Below, in pieces: positions 44,273 through 51,974 of a stretch of DNA of 64,000 bases. Below the pieces are notes generated by a model. It saw only the letters and a list, made by a program, of their open reading frames with translations, was not told where the DNA came from and ran no database searches. This DNA comes from Bacteroides sp. OM05-12. Lineage in GTDB: Bacteria; Bacteroidota; Bacteroidia; Bacteroidales; Bacteroidaceae. Both the position numbers and the translations under genes were made by a program. The stretch covers positions 310,001 to 374,000 of the forward strand of contig NZ_QSUN01000002.1 in the NCBI RefSeq assembly GCF_003438995.1, given 5' to 3'. Numbering within the stretch: the first letter of the stretch is position 1; each line of letters starts with the position of its first letter.

Positions 44273-44280
44273 CAAATATA
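44273..44280 (-). promoter_or_regulatory. Possible -7 box before the copy 1 S74 gene
   Basis: TATATTTG on the minus strand fits TAnnTTTG and lies 30 bp before the start codon. No TTTG is found at the expected -33 distance, so this is weak. The rest of the 219-bp spacer (44244-44462) is AT-rich with nothing else recognised. Confidence 0.3.
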
Positions 44281-44462
44281 TGAAACCTGTGTATTTTAAT
44301 ATGAAAAAGTTCCCCCTACACATACCCTACATTTTATGTAATTAATAAAATAAAAAGCCTACATTATATTTTGAAAGTATCTGTATATTAATAGGTTATT
44401 TTGAAAAGCAACCCTACAATTCAGTTTAATACAGAACAATGGATATTTGTTGGCGTTTCTCT

Positions 44463-45542
44463 TTAATTTATCAGCGTCATTCTCTTAGAATCTATCACCT
44501 GATTGTCAATAATCAGGGCATAGATATACATACCTGAAATCAGTTCCGATGCCGAGATTTTTACTTCTCCACTGATCGTATTGACATCCAAAGCATAGCT
44601 TTTCAGTTGCCTGCCGTTCAGATCATAAATACAAATCGCTGCTGTACCGGCATTTGCCGACAGGCGGTAGGAGATAGTGGTCTCTTCGTTGAACGGATTG
44701 GGCGTGTTGGGATAGAGCACGGCGTCTTTAAACTTGTTGTTTGCAGTGCTTTGAGGTGCTTTTTTAGGCTGAGAACCTCCTGATAGTGTTGCTTTTATTT
44801 CATTGATTTGCTGTTGAAGTTCAGCAATCTGTACGGCTTGGGTGTTCAGACTGTCTTGTAATTCTTTCATGCCCTCAATCAGTACTCCGACCAAATCTCC
44901 ATACATGATACCTTTCGTTCCGCTATAAGAGGTACGGATTACTTCAGGAAAGACCTGTTCTACTTCTTGAGCTACTAGTCCGATACGTTTCCGGCTTTGC
45001 TCCTCTGCTATTTGCTGACTGATTTCAGGGGTAGCACCTAGTTCTTCTATCGTTTCAATTTCGTTGGATAAAGTGGAAATGGAGTTTTCTGTGTCATGTT
45101 TATAATTGAATGTAACACCCCGTAGCTGTTTAATCTTGTCCATTGTAGAAGGTAGTGTTTCTATATTCTCTTTTTGAGTGCTGTCTGATAATTGAACAAG
45201 ACCTTCGTCAGTATATATACTGCCATCGCCTTTTACATAGAAATGTATCAAACCACCTGTACCACACCCTAATGCGGTACTTGTAGCTGATTCTGTAGCA
45301 AAATTGGCACAACCGTATGAATTGAATGCTTTTGCGAACATTCTATACATTGTCAGCGCCGGTGGAATTGAAGTATTTGTGAAATGTATTGATCCTCCAC
45401 CCGGTTCAAAAGGTCCTATAAGTTTATAGAAGTGATCTTCCACGTCATTAATCAGTACCTGTCCCAAAGAATCTATTTTCATCTGTCCGAAAGATAATGC
45501 AGTATATGCACATGCTAAACAAATAAGTACAAGCTTTTTCAT
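44463..45542 (-). CDS. S74-type chaperone-domain protein with T9SS type A tail (copy 2)
   Basis: 359 residues with a signal peptide (ends LSFGQ). It has a short N-terminal region with glycine/serine-rich segments, then the S74-type domain (KIKQLRGVTFNYKHD, RIGLVAQEVEQVFPEVI, YGDLVGVLIEGMKELQDSLNTQAVQIAELQQQINEI). The last part is a coiled coil predicted to assemble trimers. The type A tail is identical to that of the gene at 43188 for its last 77 residues or so. It is the first gene of the minus-strand cluster and is preceded by a standard Bacteroidota promoter. The function is probably structural at the cell surface; no enzymatic domain is seen. Confidence 0.78.
   Translation of the reverse strand: MKKLVLICLACAYTALSFGQMKIDSLGQVLINDVEDHFYKLIGPFEPGGGSIHFTNTSIPPALTMYRMFAKAFNSYGCANFATESATSTALGCGTGGLIHFYVKGDGSIYTDEGLVQLSDSTQKENIETLPSTMDKIKQLRGVTFNYKHDTENSISTLSNEIETIEELGATPEISQQIAEEQSRKRIGLVAQEVEQVFPEVIRTSYSGTKGIMYGDLVGVLIEGMKELQDSLNTQAVQIAELQQQINEIKATLSGGSQPKKAPQSTANNKFKDAVLYPNTPNPFNEETTISYRLSANAGTAAICIYDLNGRQLKSYALDVNTISGEVKISASELISGMYIYALIIDNQVIDSKRMTLIN
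44471..44702 (-). repeat. Direct repeat coding for a sorting tail, copy 2
   Basis: Partner of 43202-43433. Identity starts and stops abruptly, suggesting recent gene conversion or duplication. Confidence 0.85.
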
Positions 45543-45716
45543 AATAGTTTGATTTTAAGCGATTAGTAAAAATAGTTAGTTTATCGTGTACTCAGTTAGT
45601 TTTTCCTCCTTTCAAGCTGCTGTGTACCTTTATGTTTTTATTTTGTATGTATGCTTAGAATAGGAATCGATAAAAATCGCTTTTTTATGGTTTGTCTGTT
45701 CTAAGGTCTGATTTCA

Positions 45717-45747
45717 CAAAGGTAATAGTTAATTTTTGATAATCCAA
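45717..45747 (-). promoter_or_regulatory. Primary-sigma promoter of the minus-strand surface cluster
   Basis: On the minus strand TTTG (45747-45744) is followed after 19 bp by TACCTTTG (45724-45717), matching the Bacteroidota pattern TTTG-N19-21-TAnnTTTG. The predicted leader to 45542 is about 165 nt. The shared TGAGTACA-N15-CGTC element is absent here. Confidence 0.55.
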
Positions 45748-45931
45748 ATAAAAAGCGTGATAAATGCAGACTTAATAAAACTTTGATTTTTAGGTAAATA
45801 AGTGCTGTAAGTGTGCTTAGTGCTTTGCTACTCTTTGTATATATTATCCTTACAAATTGTTGATATATAACTGTTTATGTTTTTCTTGGATTGATGATAG
45901 AAATAAGTAACGGTTTGGAGACTTGTTTAGC

Positions 45932-45982
45932 ATACGGTCGTTTGTTTGCAAACGATAGGAGTTTGCAAACAATCGACCGTAT
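45932..45982 (+). repeat. Dispersed hairpin repeat, copy 2
   Basis: 22-bp arms (45932-45953 and 45961-45982, one mismatch) around the loop GATAGGA, the same loop as at 4106. One stem pair differs from copy 1 by a compensating A-T to G-C change. A further half arm ending ACCGTAT follows at about 45991-46003. The wider gap 45543-46427 holds this, the promoter at 45717 and the dyad at 46199; no gene was found. Confidence 0.8.
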
Positions 45983-46198
45983 CTTCGTAATCAAACGACC
46001 GTATATCTTTTTAATTACCCAATGATACGTTTTCGTTCACTCATTTTGTTGATTTAGCTGTTATTCAACTTTTACTTTGACTTGCCTTCACTTATCACGA
46101 ATTGCACTTTAGTAGTTGGGGGATAGATTGTTAGGGTGAAGGCACTATTTTTCGTGACAAGTCACTTCCGCTGTTAAAGCTCAATTAAAAAAGCCGAT

Positions 46199-46289
46199 GG
46201 TTCGCAGATGACGCGGATTGAGCAGATGAAGACGGATTTTAAGATTATTAATCCGTCATAATCAGCCTTTTCAGCGTCATCCGCGAACC
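46199..46289. repeat. Large imperfect inverted repeat in intergenic region
   Basis: GGTTCGCAGATGACGC (from 46199) is matched by GCGTCATCCGCGAACC (46274-46289), with an inner dyad GACGGATT/AATCCGTC. It resembles the REP/MITE-like palindromes common between Bacteroides genes. A smaller perfect dyad, GCAGTTCA/TGAACTGC, lies at 46339-46359. Confidence 0.65.
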
Positions 46290-46427
46290 AAGTTCTCTAA
46301 ATTTAGATATGAAAATGTTTGATTCTACTTTTCGGGGTGCAGTTCAAAAAATGAACTGCTTTCACTTTAATTGCTTATCCGCTAACTACTTATCCTTTTA
46401 TGGTGAAGAGGTGAAGTCAGTAATTAC

Positions 46428-47117
46428 TCATTTTATACGGCGTCTGTAACAGCTTTCCAGTGTACACAATCCGCAGGAATACTCCAGTTTTCTTACTTTG
46501 CTTCCGATGCCTATTATTCCGCTGACCGACTTGATGGGTAGCATCAGACTGGAATCCGTCAGGTGGATGTCACAAGGGTGCGGGGTGGGAAAGAGGGAGA
46601 ACAGACGCTGCTGTTCGGAAACGTGCCAGCCGCAATATCCGGGACTGAAACGGTTGGTGTGCAGCAATCCTTCCGGCAGGAGCATTTGTTCGAGGGCTGC
46701 TTCCATCCGGTCTGCCGTCTTTTCGGCGATGATGCTGCCTAAGGAATCCGCCATGTATAGGGCTACGAGGTTACCTTCTTCTTCCAGCCGCTTTGTCCAT
46801 TCTTCGTATTGATGTCCGGCAGTGGCGGCGAAGATGATGAAACGTTCGCTTCCACGTAACTGTCTGCTGATGATCTTTCCAATGTCGAGGGTGACGGACG
46901 ATAGTTGCAAGGTCTCGTCTTTCAGTTGCCCGTCTGCCGGGTAGAAACAGAAACACGGGTGGATCAGTTCGGCTGCCTGACTCAGGATAAATTCACTGAA
47001 CTGACGTATGTCATCATCAGGGGTCTGCTCTCCATACCCCATAGCCTCGTATAAGTCGTTCAGCGTAATGTCTAATTCCGAGAACTCAGGAAAGATGTCT
47101 TTTGTATTCCGGTTCAT
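46428..47117 (-). CDS. B12-dependent methionine synthase activation-domain-like protein
   Basis: 229 residues, no signal peptide. It resembles the stand-alone version of the MetH reactivation (AdoMet-binding) domain, with the family stretch RFSPGYCGWHVSEQQRLFSLF at about 155-175. It ends in a cysteine cluster (YSCGLCTLESCYRRR), as seen in TM0269-type proteins. In MetH this domain binds AdoMet and rescues inactive cob(II)alamin by reductive methylation. As a small separate protein beside a corrinoid methyltransferase it would serve as reactivase for a corrinoid protein. The only candidate partner in the window is the fusion at 30549. Its start overlaps the stop of the upstream methyltransferase by four bases, so the two are translationally coupled. 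Confidence 0.8.
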   Translation of the reverse strand: MNRNTKDIFPEFSELDITLNDLYEAMGYGEQTPDDDIRQFSEFILSQAAELIHPCFCFYPADGQLKDETLQLSSVTLDIGKIISRQLRGSERFIIFAATAGHQYEEWTKRLEEEGNLVALYMADSLGSIIAEKTADRMEAALEQMLLPEGLLHTNRFSPGYCGWHVSEQQRLFSLFPTPHPCDIHLTDSSLMLPIKSVSGIIGIGSKVRKLEYSCGLCTLESCYRRRIK

Positions 47118-48127
47118 TTTCCTTGGTTATATTCTTCCAATGCTTCAAAAAATGCGTCGATATTTTCCATCGGCACATGAGGCGGAGTGTCGCAACCGCT
47201 GGAGAGGACGAAGTTCGGGTAAGCGGCTGTTTCGTTCAATAGTTGCAGGGTTGCCTGCTTTACCTGTTCCGCCGTGCTCATCTTGAAGATGCCTACGGGG
47301 TCCAGATTACCCATGGCAAGTGCATCCGCAGGAACTTCTTTCAAAGCGTCTACCATGTTGATCTTGTTGCCGAAGTGGTAGCCCATTGCTCCTGTGGTGA
47401 CCATGGCTTGCGTGCAGTGTCCGGTATTACCGCAGTTGTGCAGGATGACGGCAAAGTTATCATCCTGAACCTTGTCTATGATTTGTTTGACATAGACGGA
47501 TGAATATTGTTGGCAATCTTCGTTGGATAACAATCCGGCTGCCGGTTCTGCCATCACGACTCCGCTCACTCCGGTGGCTTTCAGTGCCAAACAGTAACGG
47601 GTGATAAAATCCGTACATTTCTGTAACAAGACGGCGGCTGCTTCCGGATTGATGTAAATCAGCATCATGATTTCGGACATATCGTAAAGTCGTCCCGCCA
47701 GTGAGTAGGGTCCGATGCATCCTGCCAGTACAGGGCGGTCGGCAATACTTTTGGCTGCCAGCATATTGGCTTTCAGGTATTGTGCGATACGTCCCCTGTT
47801 CAGTGCCGGAACTTCCAGTGACTCGATGGCGGCTTCATCCGTGAGCAAACGACCTGTGACGCTGGGCACTTCATGTTGTGGAAACACGATTTCCGCTCCG
47901 AAAGCCTCAGCTTCGACGGTTAAGTCCATGATGACCGTAGCTGCTGCGGATGGATATTTCTCTTGCAGCACTTTGATGGCTTCGGCGTGTGCACATCCGT
48001 CTGTCACCGCATCGCGTACGGTTTTGTTGATATATTCTATACCCGGATGGGTCATAATTGGAACCGCTACCCGCTTGGGGTTATTGATAATTTCCTGCAT
48101 CCAGGAACGCATGTTTAATTTTCCCAT
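47114..48127 (-). CDS. MtaA/MtbA-like methylcorrinoid methyltransferase
   Basis: 337 residues, cytoplasmic, URO-D fold. It carries the zinc-site pattern of MtaA/MtbA methyltransferases: His230 and Cys232 in ILHNCGNTGH and Cys312 in SSGCDTPPH. In that family the zinc activates a thiol (coenzyme M) to accept the methyl group from methylcorrinoid. Bacteroides does not make coenzyme M, so homocysteine or another acceptor is more likely. Typical segments are IMTHPGIEYINKTVRDAVTD and PVLAGCIGPYSLAGRLYD. It is not HemE: it is paired with a corrinoid reactivase and sits in an RG-II locus. It reads divergently from the GH95 gene and has its own copy of the shared promoter element. Confidence 0.82.
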   Translation of the reverse strand: MGKLNMRSWMQEIINNPKRVAVPIMTHPGIEYINKTVRDAVTDGCAHAEAIKVLQEKYPSAAATVIMDLTVEAEAFGAEIVFPQHEVPSVTGRLLTDEAAIESLEVPALNRGRIAQYLKANMLAAKSIADRPVLAGCIGPYSLAGRLYDMSEIMMLIYINPEAAAVLLQKCTDFITRYCLALKATGVSGVVMAEPAAGLLSNEDCQQYSSVYVKQIIDKVQDDNFAVILHNCGNTGHCTQAMVTTGAMGYHFGNKINMVDALKEVPADALAMGNLDPVGIFKMSTAEQVKQATLQLLNETAAYPNFVLSSGCDTPPHVPMENIDAFFEALEEYNQGK

Positions 48128-48149
48128 ACTACCTTATTTACTTTGGTTT

Positions 48150-48184
48150 TGATATAGGACGTAACCGGGGGCTTTTTGTACTAC
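48150..48184 (-). promoter_or_regulatory. Shared bipartite element, copy i (minus strand, methyltransferase-reactivase operon)
   Basis: Read on the minus strand, GTAGTACA (48184-48177) and CGTC (48161-48158) are 23 bp apart start to start, followed by CTATATCA. The methyltransferase start at 48127 is 31 bp past CGTC. This ties the corrinoid genes to the pectin genes. Confidence 0.55.
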
Positions 48185-48208
48185 ACCTTCTTATTTTTTT
48201 AAGACTGA

Positions 48209-48245
48209 TAAGTACAAAACATATATCCGTCCGTCTTCATGTATA
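48209..48245 (+). promoter_or_regulatory. Shared bipartite element, copy h (GH95 operon)
   Basis: TAAGTACA at 48209-48216 and CGTC at 48232-48235 (23 bp start to start), followed by TGTATATG. CGTC is 39 bp before the GH95 start at 48274. It lies back to back with copy i. Confidence 0.55.
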
Positions 48246-48273
48246 TGAAGTAAGTTCAAAAAGATTGAATCCA

Positions 48274-50724
48274 ATGACGATAAAGAAAATAGTGCTGAGT
48301 GCCTGCATCTTATTAGCGACGTCTTCCGTGTGTTTCTCTGCACAGGAGTATAAGTTGTGGTATGATTGCCCGGCACAGGTGTGGACGGAAGCGTTGCCGT
48401 TAGGAAACGGACGTTTGGGAGCTATGGTGTTCGGTAATCCGGCTATGGAGCAGTTACAGTTGAATGAGGAAACGCTTTGGGCGGGACGTCCCAATAACAA
48501 TGCGAATCCGGATGCGCTGGAGTACATCCCTAAGGTGCGTGAACTGGTGTTTGCCGGCAAGTATCTTGAAGCGCAGACATTGGCGACGGAGAAGGTGATG
48601 GCGAAAACGAATTCGGGTATGCCTTACCAGACTTTCGGTGACTTGCGGATTGCTTTTCCGGGACATGCGCGTTATGATAATTATTACAGGGAGTTGAGTC
48701 TGGACTCTGCCCGTGCCGTTGTAAGCTACCGGGTGGATGGAGTGAACTACCGACGGGAAATGATAACCTCGTTCACGGATCAGGTAGTGATGGTGAGGCT
48801 CACGGCGGATGCTCCGGGTAAGATTACGTTCAATGCTGTGCTCACTACGCCTCATCAGGATGCACTGATTGCTACGGATGGGGATTGCGTGACGCTTTCG
48901 GGCGTGTCCTCATGGCACGAGGGGCTGAAAGGAAAGGTAGAGTTTCAGGGAAGGCTGGCGACTAAAATTAAGGGTGGAAATAGTTGTTGTAAGGATGGTG
49001 TACTTCTGGTGGAGAATGCGGATGAAGCCGTCGTCTATGTATCTATTGCCACGAATTTCAATAATTATCAGGACATTACGGGAGATCAGGTACAACGTGC
49101 CAAAGATTATCTGACGAAGGCTCTGAAACAGGATTATAGGGAAGCGAAGAAAAGCCATGTGGCTTTCTTTAAACAGTATATGGACCGGGTCTCACTGGAT
49201 TTGGGCGCAAATAAAGAGGAGATGGTAACGACCGATATGCGTGTGCAGAATTTCGGGAATACCAATGACGCCCATCTGGTGGCTACTTACTTCCAATTCG
49301 GACGTTATCTGCTGATTTGTTCCTCACAACCGGACGGGCAGCCTGCCAACTTGCAGGGCATTTGGAATGATAAACTGTTCCCTTCATGGGATAGCAAATA
49401 TACGTGCAATATCAATGTGGAAATGAACTATTGGCCTGCTGAGGTGACCAACCTCAGTGAACTTCACGAACCGTTGCTGCGCCTTACGAAAGAGGTGAGC
49501 GAGACGGGGCGTGAGACGGCGAAAATCATGTATGGAGCCGATGGTTGGGTACTTCATCACAATACAGATATCTGGCGCATTACGGGAGCTTTGGACAAGG
49601 CTCCTTCGGGCATGTGGCCGTCGGGCGGTGCATGGCTGTGCCGTCATTTGTGGGAACGGTATTTATATACGGGCGATGTGGAGTTCTTGCGTTCTGCTTA
49701 TCCCATCATGAAGGAAGCCGGACGTTTCTTTGACGAAATCATGGTGAAAGAACCTGTACACGGATGGCTGGTGGTTTGTCCGAGTAACTCTCCGGAGAAT
49801 ACGCATGCCGGAAGCAACGATAAGGCTACTACTGCCGGAGGATGCACGATGGACAACCAGTTGATTTTCGACCTGTGGACTTCCATTATTACCACAGCGC
49901 GTTTGCTGGGCACGGATGCCGGATTTGCCGACCATCTGGAACAACGTCTGACGGAGATGGCTCCGATGCAGATCGGTCGTTGGGGACAGTTGCAGGAGTG
50001 GATGTTCGACTGGGATGACCCGGAAGATGTGCATCGTCATGTATCGCATCTGTACGGCTTGTTTCCGAGTAATCAGATTTCTCCTTACCGCACTCCGGAG
50101 CTGTTTGATGCCGCCCGTACTTCACTGATTCATCGGGGCGACCCCTCTACGGGATGGAGCATGGGGTGGAAAGTATGCCTGTGGGCACGTCTGCTGGATG
50201 GAAATCATGCTTATAAACTGATAACGGATCAGCTGACGCTTGTCCGCAACGAGAAGAAAAAAGGAGGAACGTATCCGAACCTGTTCGATGCTCATCCGCC
50301 TTTCCAGATAGACGGAAACTTCGGCTGTACTGCCGGAATCGTGGAAATGTTGATGCAGAGCTATGACGGCTTTATCTATCTGCTGCCTGCTTTGCCCGAT
50401 GTATGGAAAGAGGGCGAGATAAAAGGCATTATTGCCCGCGGAGGTTTCGAGTTGGATATCCGTTGGAAGGCGGGGAAGGTAGACCGGTTGGTGGTTAAAT
50501 CGCATAAAGGAGGTAACTGCCGTCTGCGCTGCTTGACGAAGTTGTCGGGCAAGGGGTTGAGAAAAGCGAAAGGCGACAATCCGAATACGTTGTATGCTGT
50601 GCCTGCCGTTCGCAAACCGTTGATAAATGAGCAGGCGAAACTGAATGGAGTGGAATTGAAAAAGACTTATCTCTACGACTTGGATACGAAAGCGGGAGAG
50701 GAATATGTCATTGTAGGAAAATAA
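48274..50724 (+). CDS. GH95 alpha-L-galactosidase/fucosidase
   Basis: The start is taken at ATG 48274; the TTG nine bases upstream is less likely. About 816 residues with a signal peptide (ends CFSAQ). Family signatures are YDCPAQVWTEALPLGNGRLGAMVFG, LNEETLWAGRPNN, CNINVEMNYWPAEVTNLSEL, and the late DGNFGCTAGIVEMLMQS. GH95 enzymes are inverting alpha-L-fucosidases or alpha-L-galactosidases. RG-II chain A ends in L-galactose, and the RG-II GH95 of B. thetaiotaomicron (BT1010, from memory) is an alpha-L-galactosidase. This gene heads the same series GH95-GH105-GH140, so L-galactosidase is the better guess. The domain order is an N-terminal beta-sandwich, an (alpha/alpha)6 barrel and a C-terminal beta domain. 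Confidence 0.88.
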   Translation: MTIKKIVLSACILLATSSVCFSAQEYKLWYDCPAQVWTEALPLGNGRLGAMVFGNPAMEQLQLNEETLWAGRPNNNANPDALEYIPKVRELVFAGKYLEAQTLATEKVMAKTNSGMPYQTFGDLRIAFPGHARYDNYYRELSLDSARAVVSYRVDGVNYRREMITSFTDQVVMVRLTADAPGKITFNAVLTTPHQDALIATDGDCVTLSGVSSWHEGLKGKVEFQGRLATKIKGGNSCCKDGVLLVENADEAVVYVSIATNFNNYQDITGDQVQRAKDYLTKALKQDYREAKKSHVAFFKQYMDRVSLDLGANKEEMVTTDMRVQNFGNTNDAHLVATYFQFGRYLLICSSQPDGQPANLQGIWNDKLFPSWDSKYTCNINVEMNYWPAEVTNLSELHEPLLRLTKEVSETGRETAKIMYGADGWVLHHNTDIWRITGALDKAPSGMWPSGGAWLCRHLWERYLYTGDVEFLRSAYPIMKEAGRFFDEIMVKEPVHGWLVVCPSNSPENTHAGSNDKATTAGGCTMDNQLIFDLWTSIITTARLLGTDAGFADHLEQRLTEMAPMQIGRWGQLQEWMFDWDDPEDVHRHVSHLYGLFPSNQISPYRTPELFDAARTSLIHRGDPSTGWSMGWKVCLWARLLDGNHAYKLITDQLTLVRNEKKKGGTYPNLFDAHPPFQIDGNFGCTAGIVEMLMQSYDGFIYLLPALPDVWKEGEIKGIIARGGFELDIRWKAGKVDRLVVKSHKGGNCRLRCLTKLSGKGLRKAKGDNPNTLYAVPAVRKPLINEQAKLNGVELKKTYLYDLDTKAGEEYVIVGK

Positions 50725-50731
50725 GTGAACT

Positions 50732-51931
50732 ATGAATAATAAAGCGATTAAATGGTGGATGGCCTTCCTGTTGTTGGGAGGAATTTTAGGATGTACCGAC
50801 GGCAGGACGGAAAAGGAAGAACAGTGGAGTGAACGCATGGCGCGTTCCGAAATGAAACGTTTCCCGGAACCTTGGATGATAGAAAAGGCGAAGAAACCTT
50901 ATTGGGGTTATACACATGGATTGGTGGTCAAGTCCATGCTGGAGGAGTGGAAACATACGGGTGACACGGCTTATTATAATTATGCCAGGATTTACGCCGA
51001 CAGTCTGATTGATGCCGACGGTAAGATAAAAACCATGAAGTATCTTTCGTTCAACATCGACAATGTGAATGCCGGAAAGATACTTTTCGACTTCTATGCG
51101 CAGACGCATGACAATCGGTATAAAATAGCGATGGACACACTTCGCAAACAGATGACCGAACAACCCAGAACCACAGAGGGAGGTTTCTGGCATAAGCTGC
51201 GCTATCCGCATCAGATGTGGTTGGACGGTATCTTTATGGCATCGCCCTATCTGGTGCAATATGGGGAAGTGTTCGGCGACTCTCTTGTCTATCCGGATGT
51301 AGTGAACCAGATTACCCTGATTGCCCGTAAAACGTATGATCCGGAAACCGGATTGTATTATCATGGTTGGGACGAAAGCCGTGAGCAAGCATGGGCGGAT
51401 GATGAAACGGGCTGTTCGCCCAACTTCTGGAGCCGCAGCATCGGTTGGTACGCTGCCGCCTTGGTGGATGTGCTCGATTATATGCCGGAGACGGTTGCCG
51501 GGAGAGATACCATTCTGACGTTGGTAAAGAATCTGGCTCCTGTCCTCGTGAAGTATCAGGATGGGAAGAGCGGAGTGTGGTATCAGGTGACGGATCAAGG
51601 TAATCGTAAAGGTAACTATCTCGAGTCTTCCGCTTCTGCATTGTTCGTTTACTTCCTGAGCAAAGCGATCAATAAGGGGTATATCGGAGAGGAGTATAAA
51701 CCGGCGGTGAAGAAGGCTTTCGACGGGATGATTAAGGAGTTCATCAAACAGGAAGAGGATGGTACTTATACCATCACGAACTGTTGCGCGGTAGCCGGAC
51801 TGGGTGGCGACAAGGTGTATCGGGACGGAAGTTTCGAGTATTACGTTTCCGAGCCGGTCATTGAGAATGACCCGAAGTCGGTGGGTAGCTTCATCTTGGC
51901 TGCCATCGAATACGAGAAGATGAATAAGTAA
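50732..51931 (+). CDS. GH105 unsaturated (rhamno)galacturonyl hydrolase, lipoprotein
   Basis: 399 residues. The signal MAFLLLGGILGC is a lipobox, so the protein is probably lipid-anchored. The (alpha/alpha)6 barrel has GH105 features: PYWGYTHGLVVKSML, RYPHQMWLDGIFMASPYL with a candidate catalytic Asp, YYHGWDES, and FWSRSIGWYAAALVDVLDY. GH105 enzymes remove the 4,5-unsaturated uronic acid left by lyases such as the PL1 enzymes here. Seven bases separate it from the GH95 gene. It links lyase products with the glycosidases of the RG-II pathway. Confidence 0.88.
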   Translation: MNNKAIKWWMAFLLLGGILGCTDGRTEKEEQWSERMARSEMKRFPEPWMIEKAKKPYWGYTHGLVVKSMLEEWKHTGDTAYYNYARIYADSLIDADGKIKTMKYLSFNIDNVNAGKILFDFYAQTHDNRYKIAMDTLRKQMTEQPRTTEGGFWHKLRYPHQMWLDGIFMASPYLVQYGEVFGDSLVYPDVVNQITLIARKTYDPETGLYYHGWDESREQAWADDETGCSPNFWSRSIGWYAAALVDVLDYMPETVAGRDTILTLVKNLAPVLVKYQDGKSGVWYQVTDQGNRKGNYLESSASALFVYFLSKAINKGYIGEEYKPAVKKAFDGMIKEFIKQEEDGTYTITNCCAVAGLGGDKVYRDGSFEYYVSEPVIENDPKSVGSFILAAIEYEKMNK

Positions 51932-51974
51932 TGTTTGAAGAAGTAACAATAACAAATCAAAATAAGTGGATTTC

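Noticed and set aside
43188..45542. Prophage remnant, suggested by the S74 (tail-fibre chaperone) domains
   Set aside because: No capsid, terminase, integrase or lysis gene is nearby, and both proteins have signal peptides and T9SS-type tails.
45587..45594. TGAGTACA on the minus strand upstream of the S74 gene, as a tenth shared element
   Set aside because: No CGTC lies at the fixed 23-bp distance (the sequence there is TTTT on that strand), so only half of the motif is present.
46339..46359. Terminator for the reactivase operon
   Set aside because: The dyad GCAGTTCA/TGAACTGC is perfect, but on the minus strand it is followed by a C-rich stretch and not by a T run.
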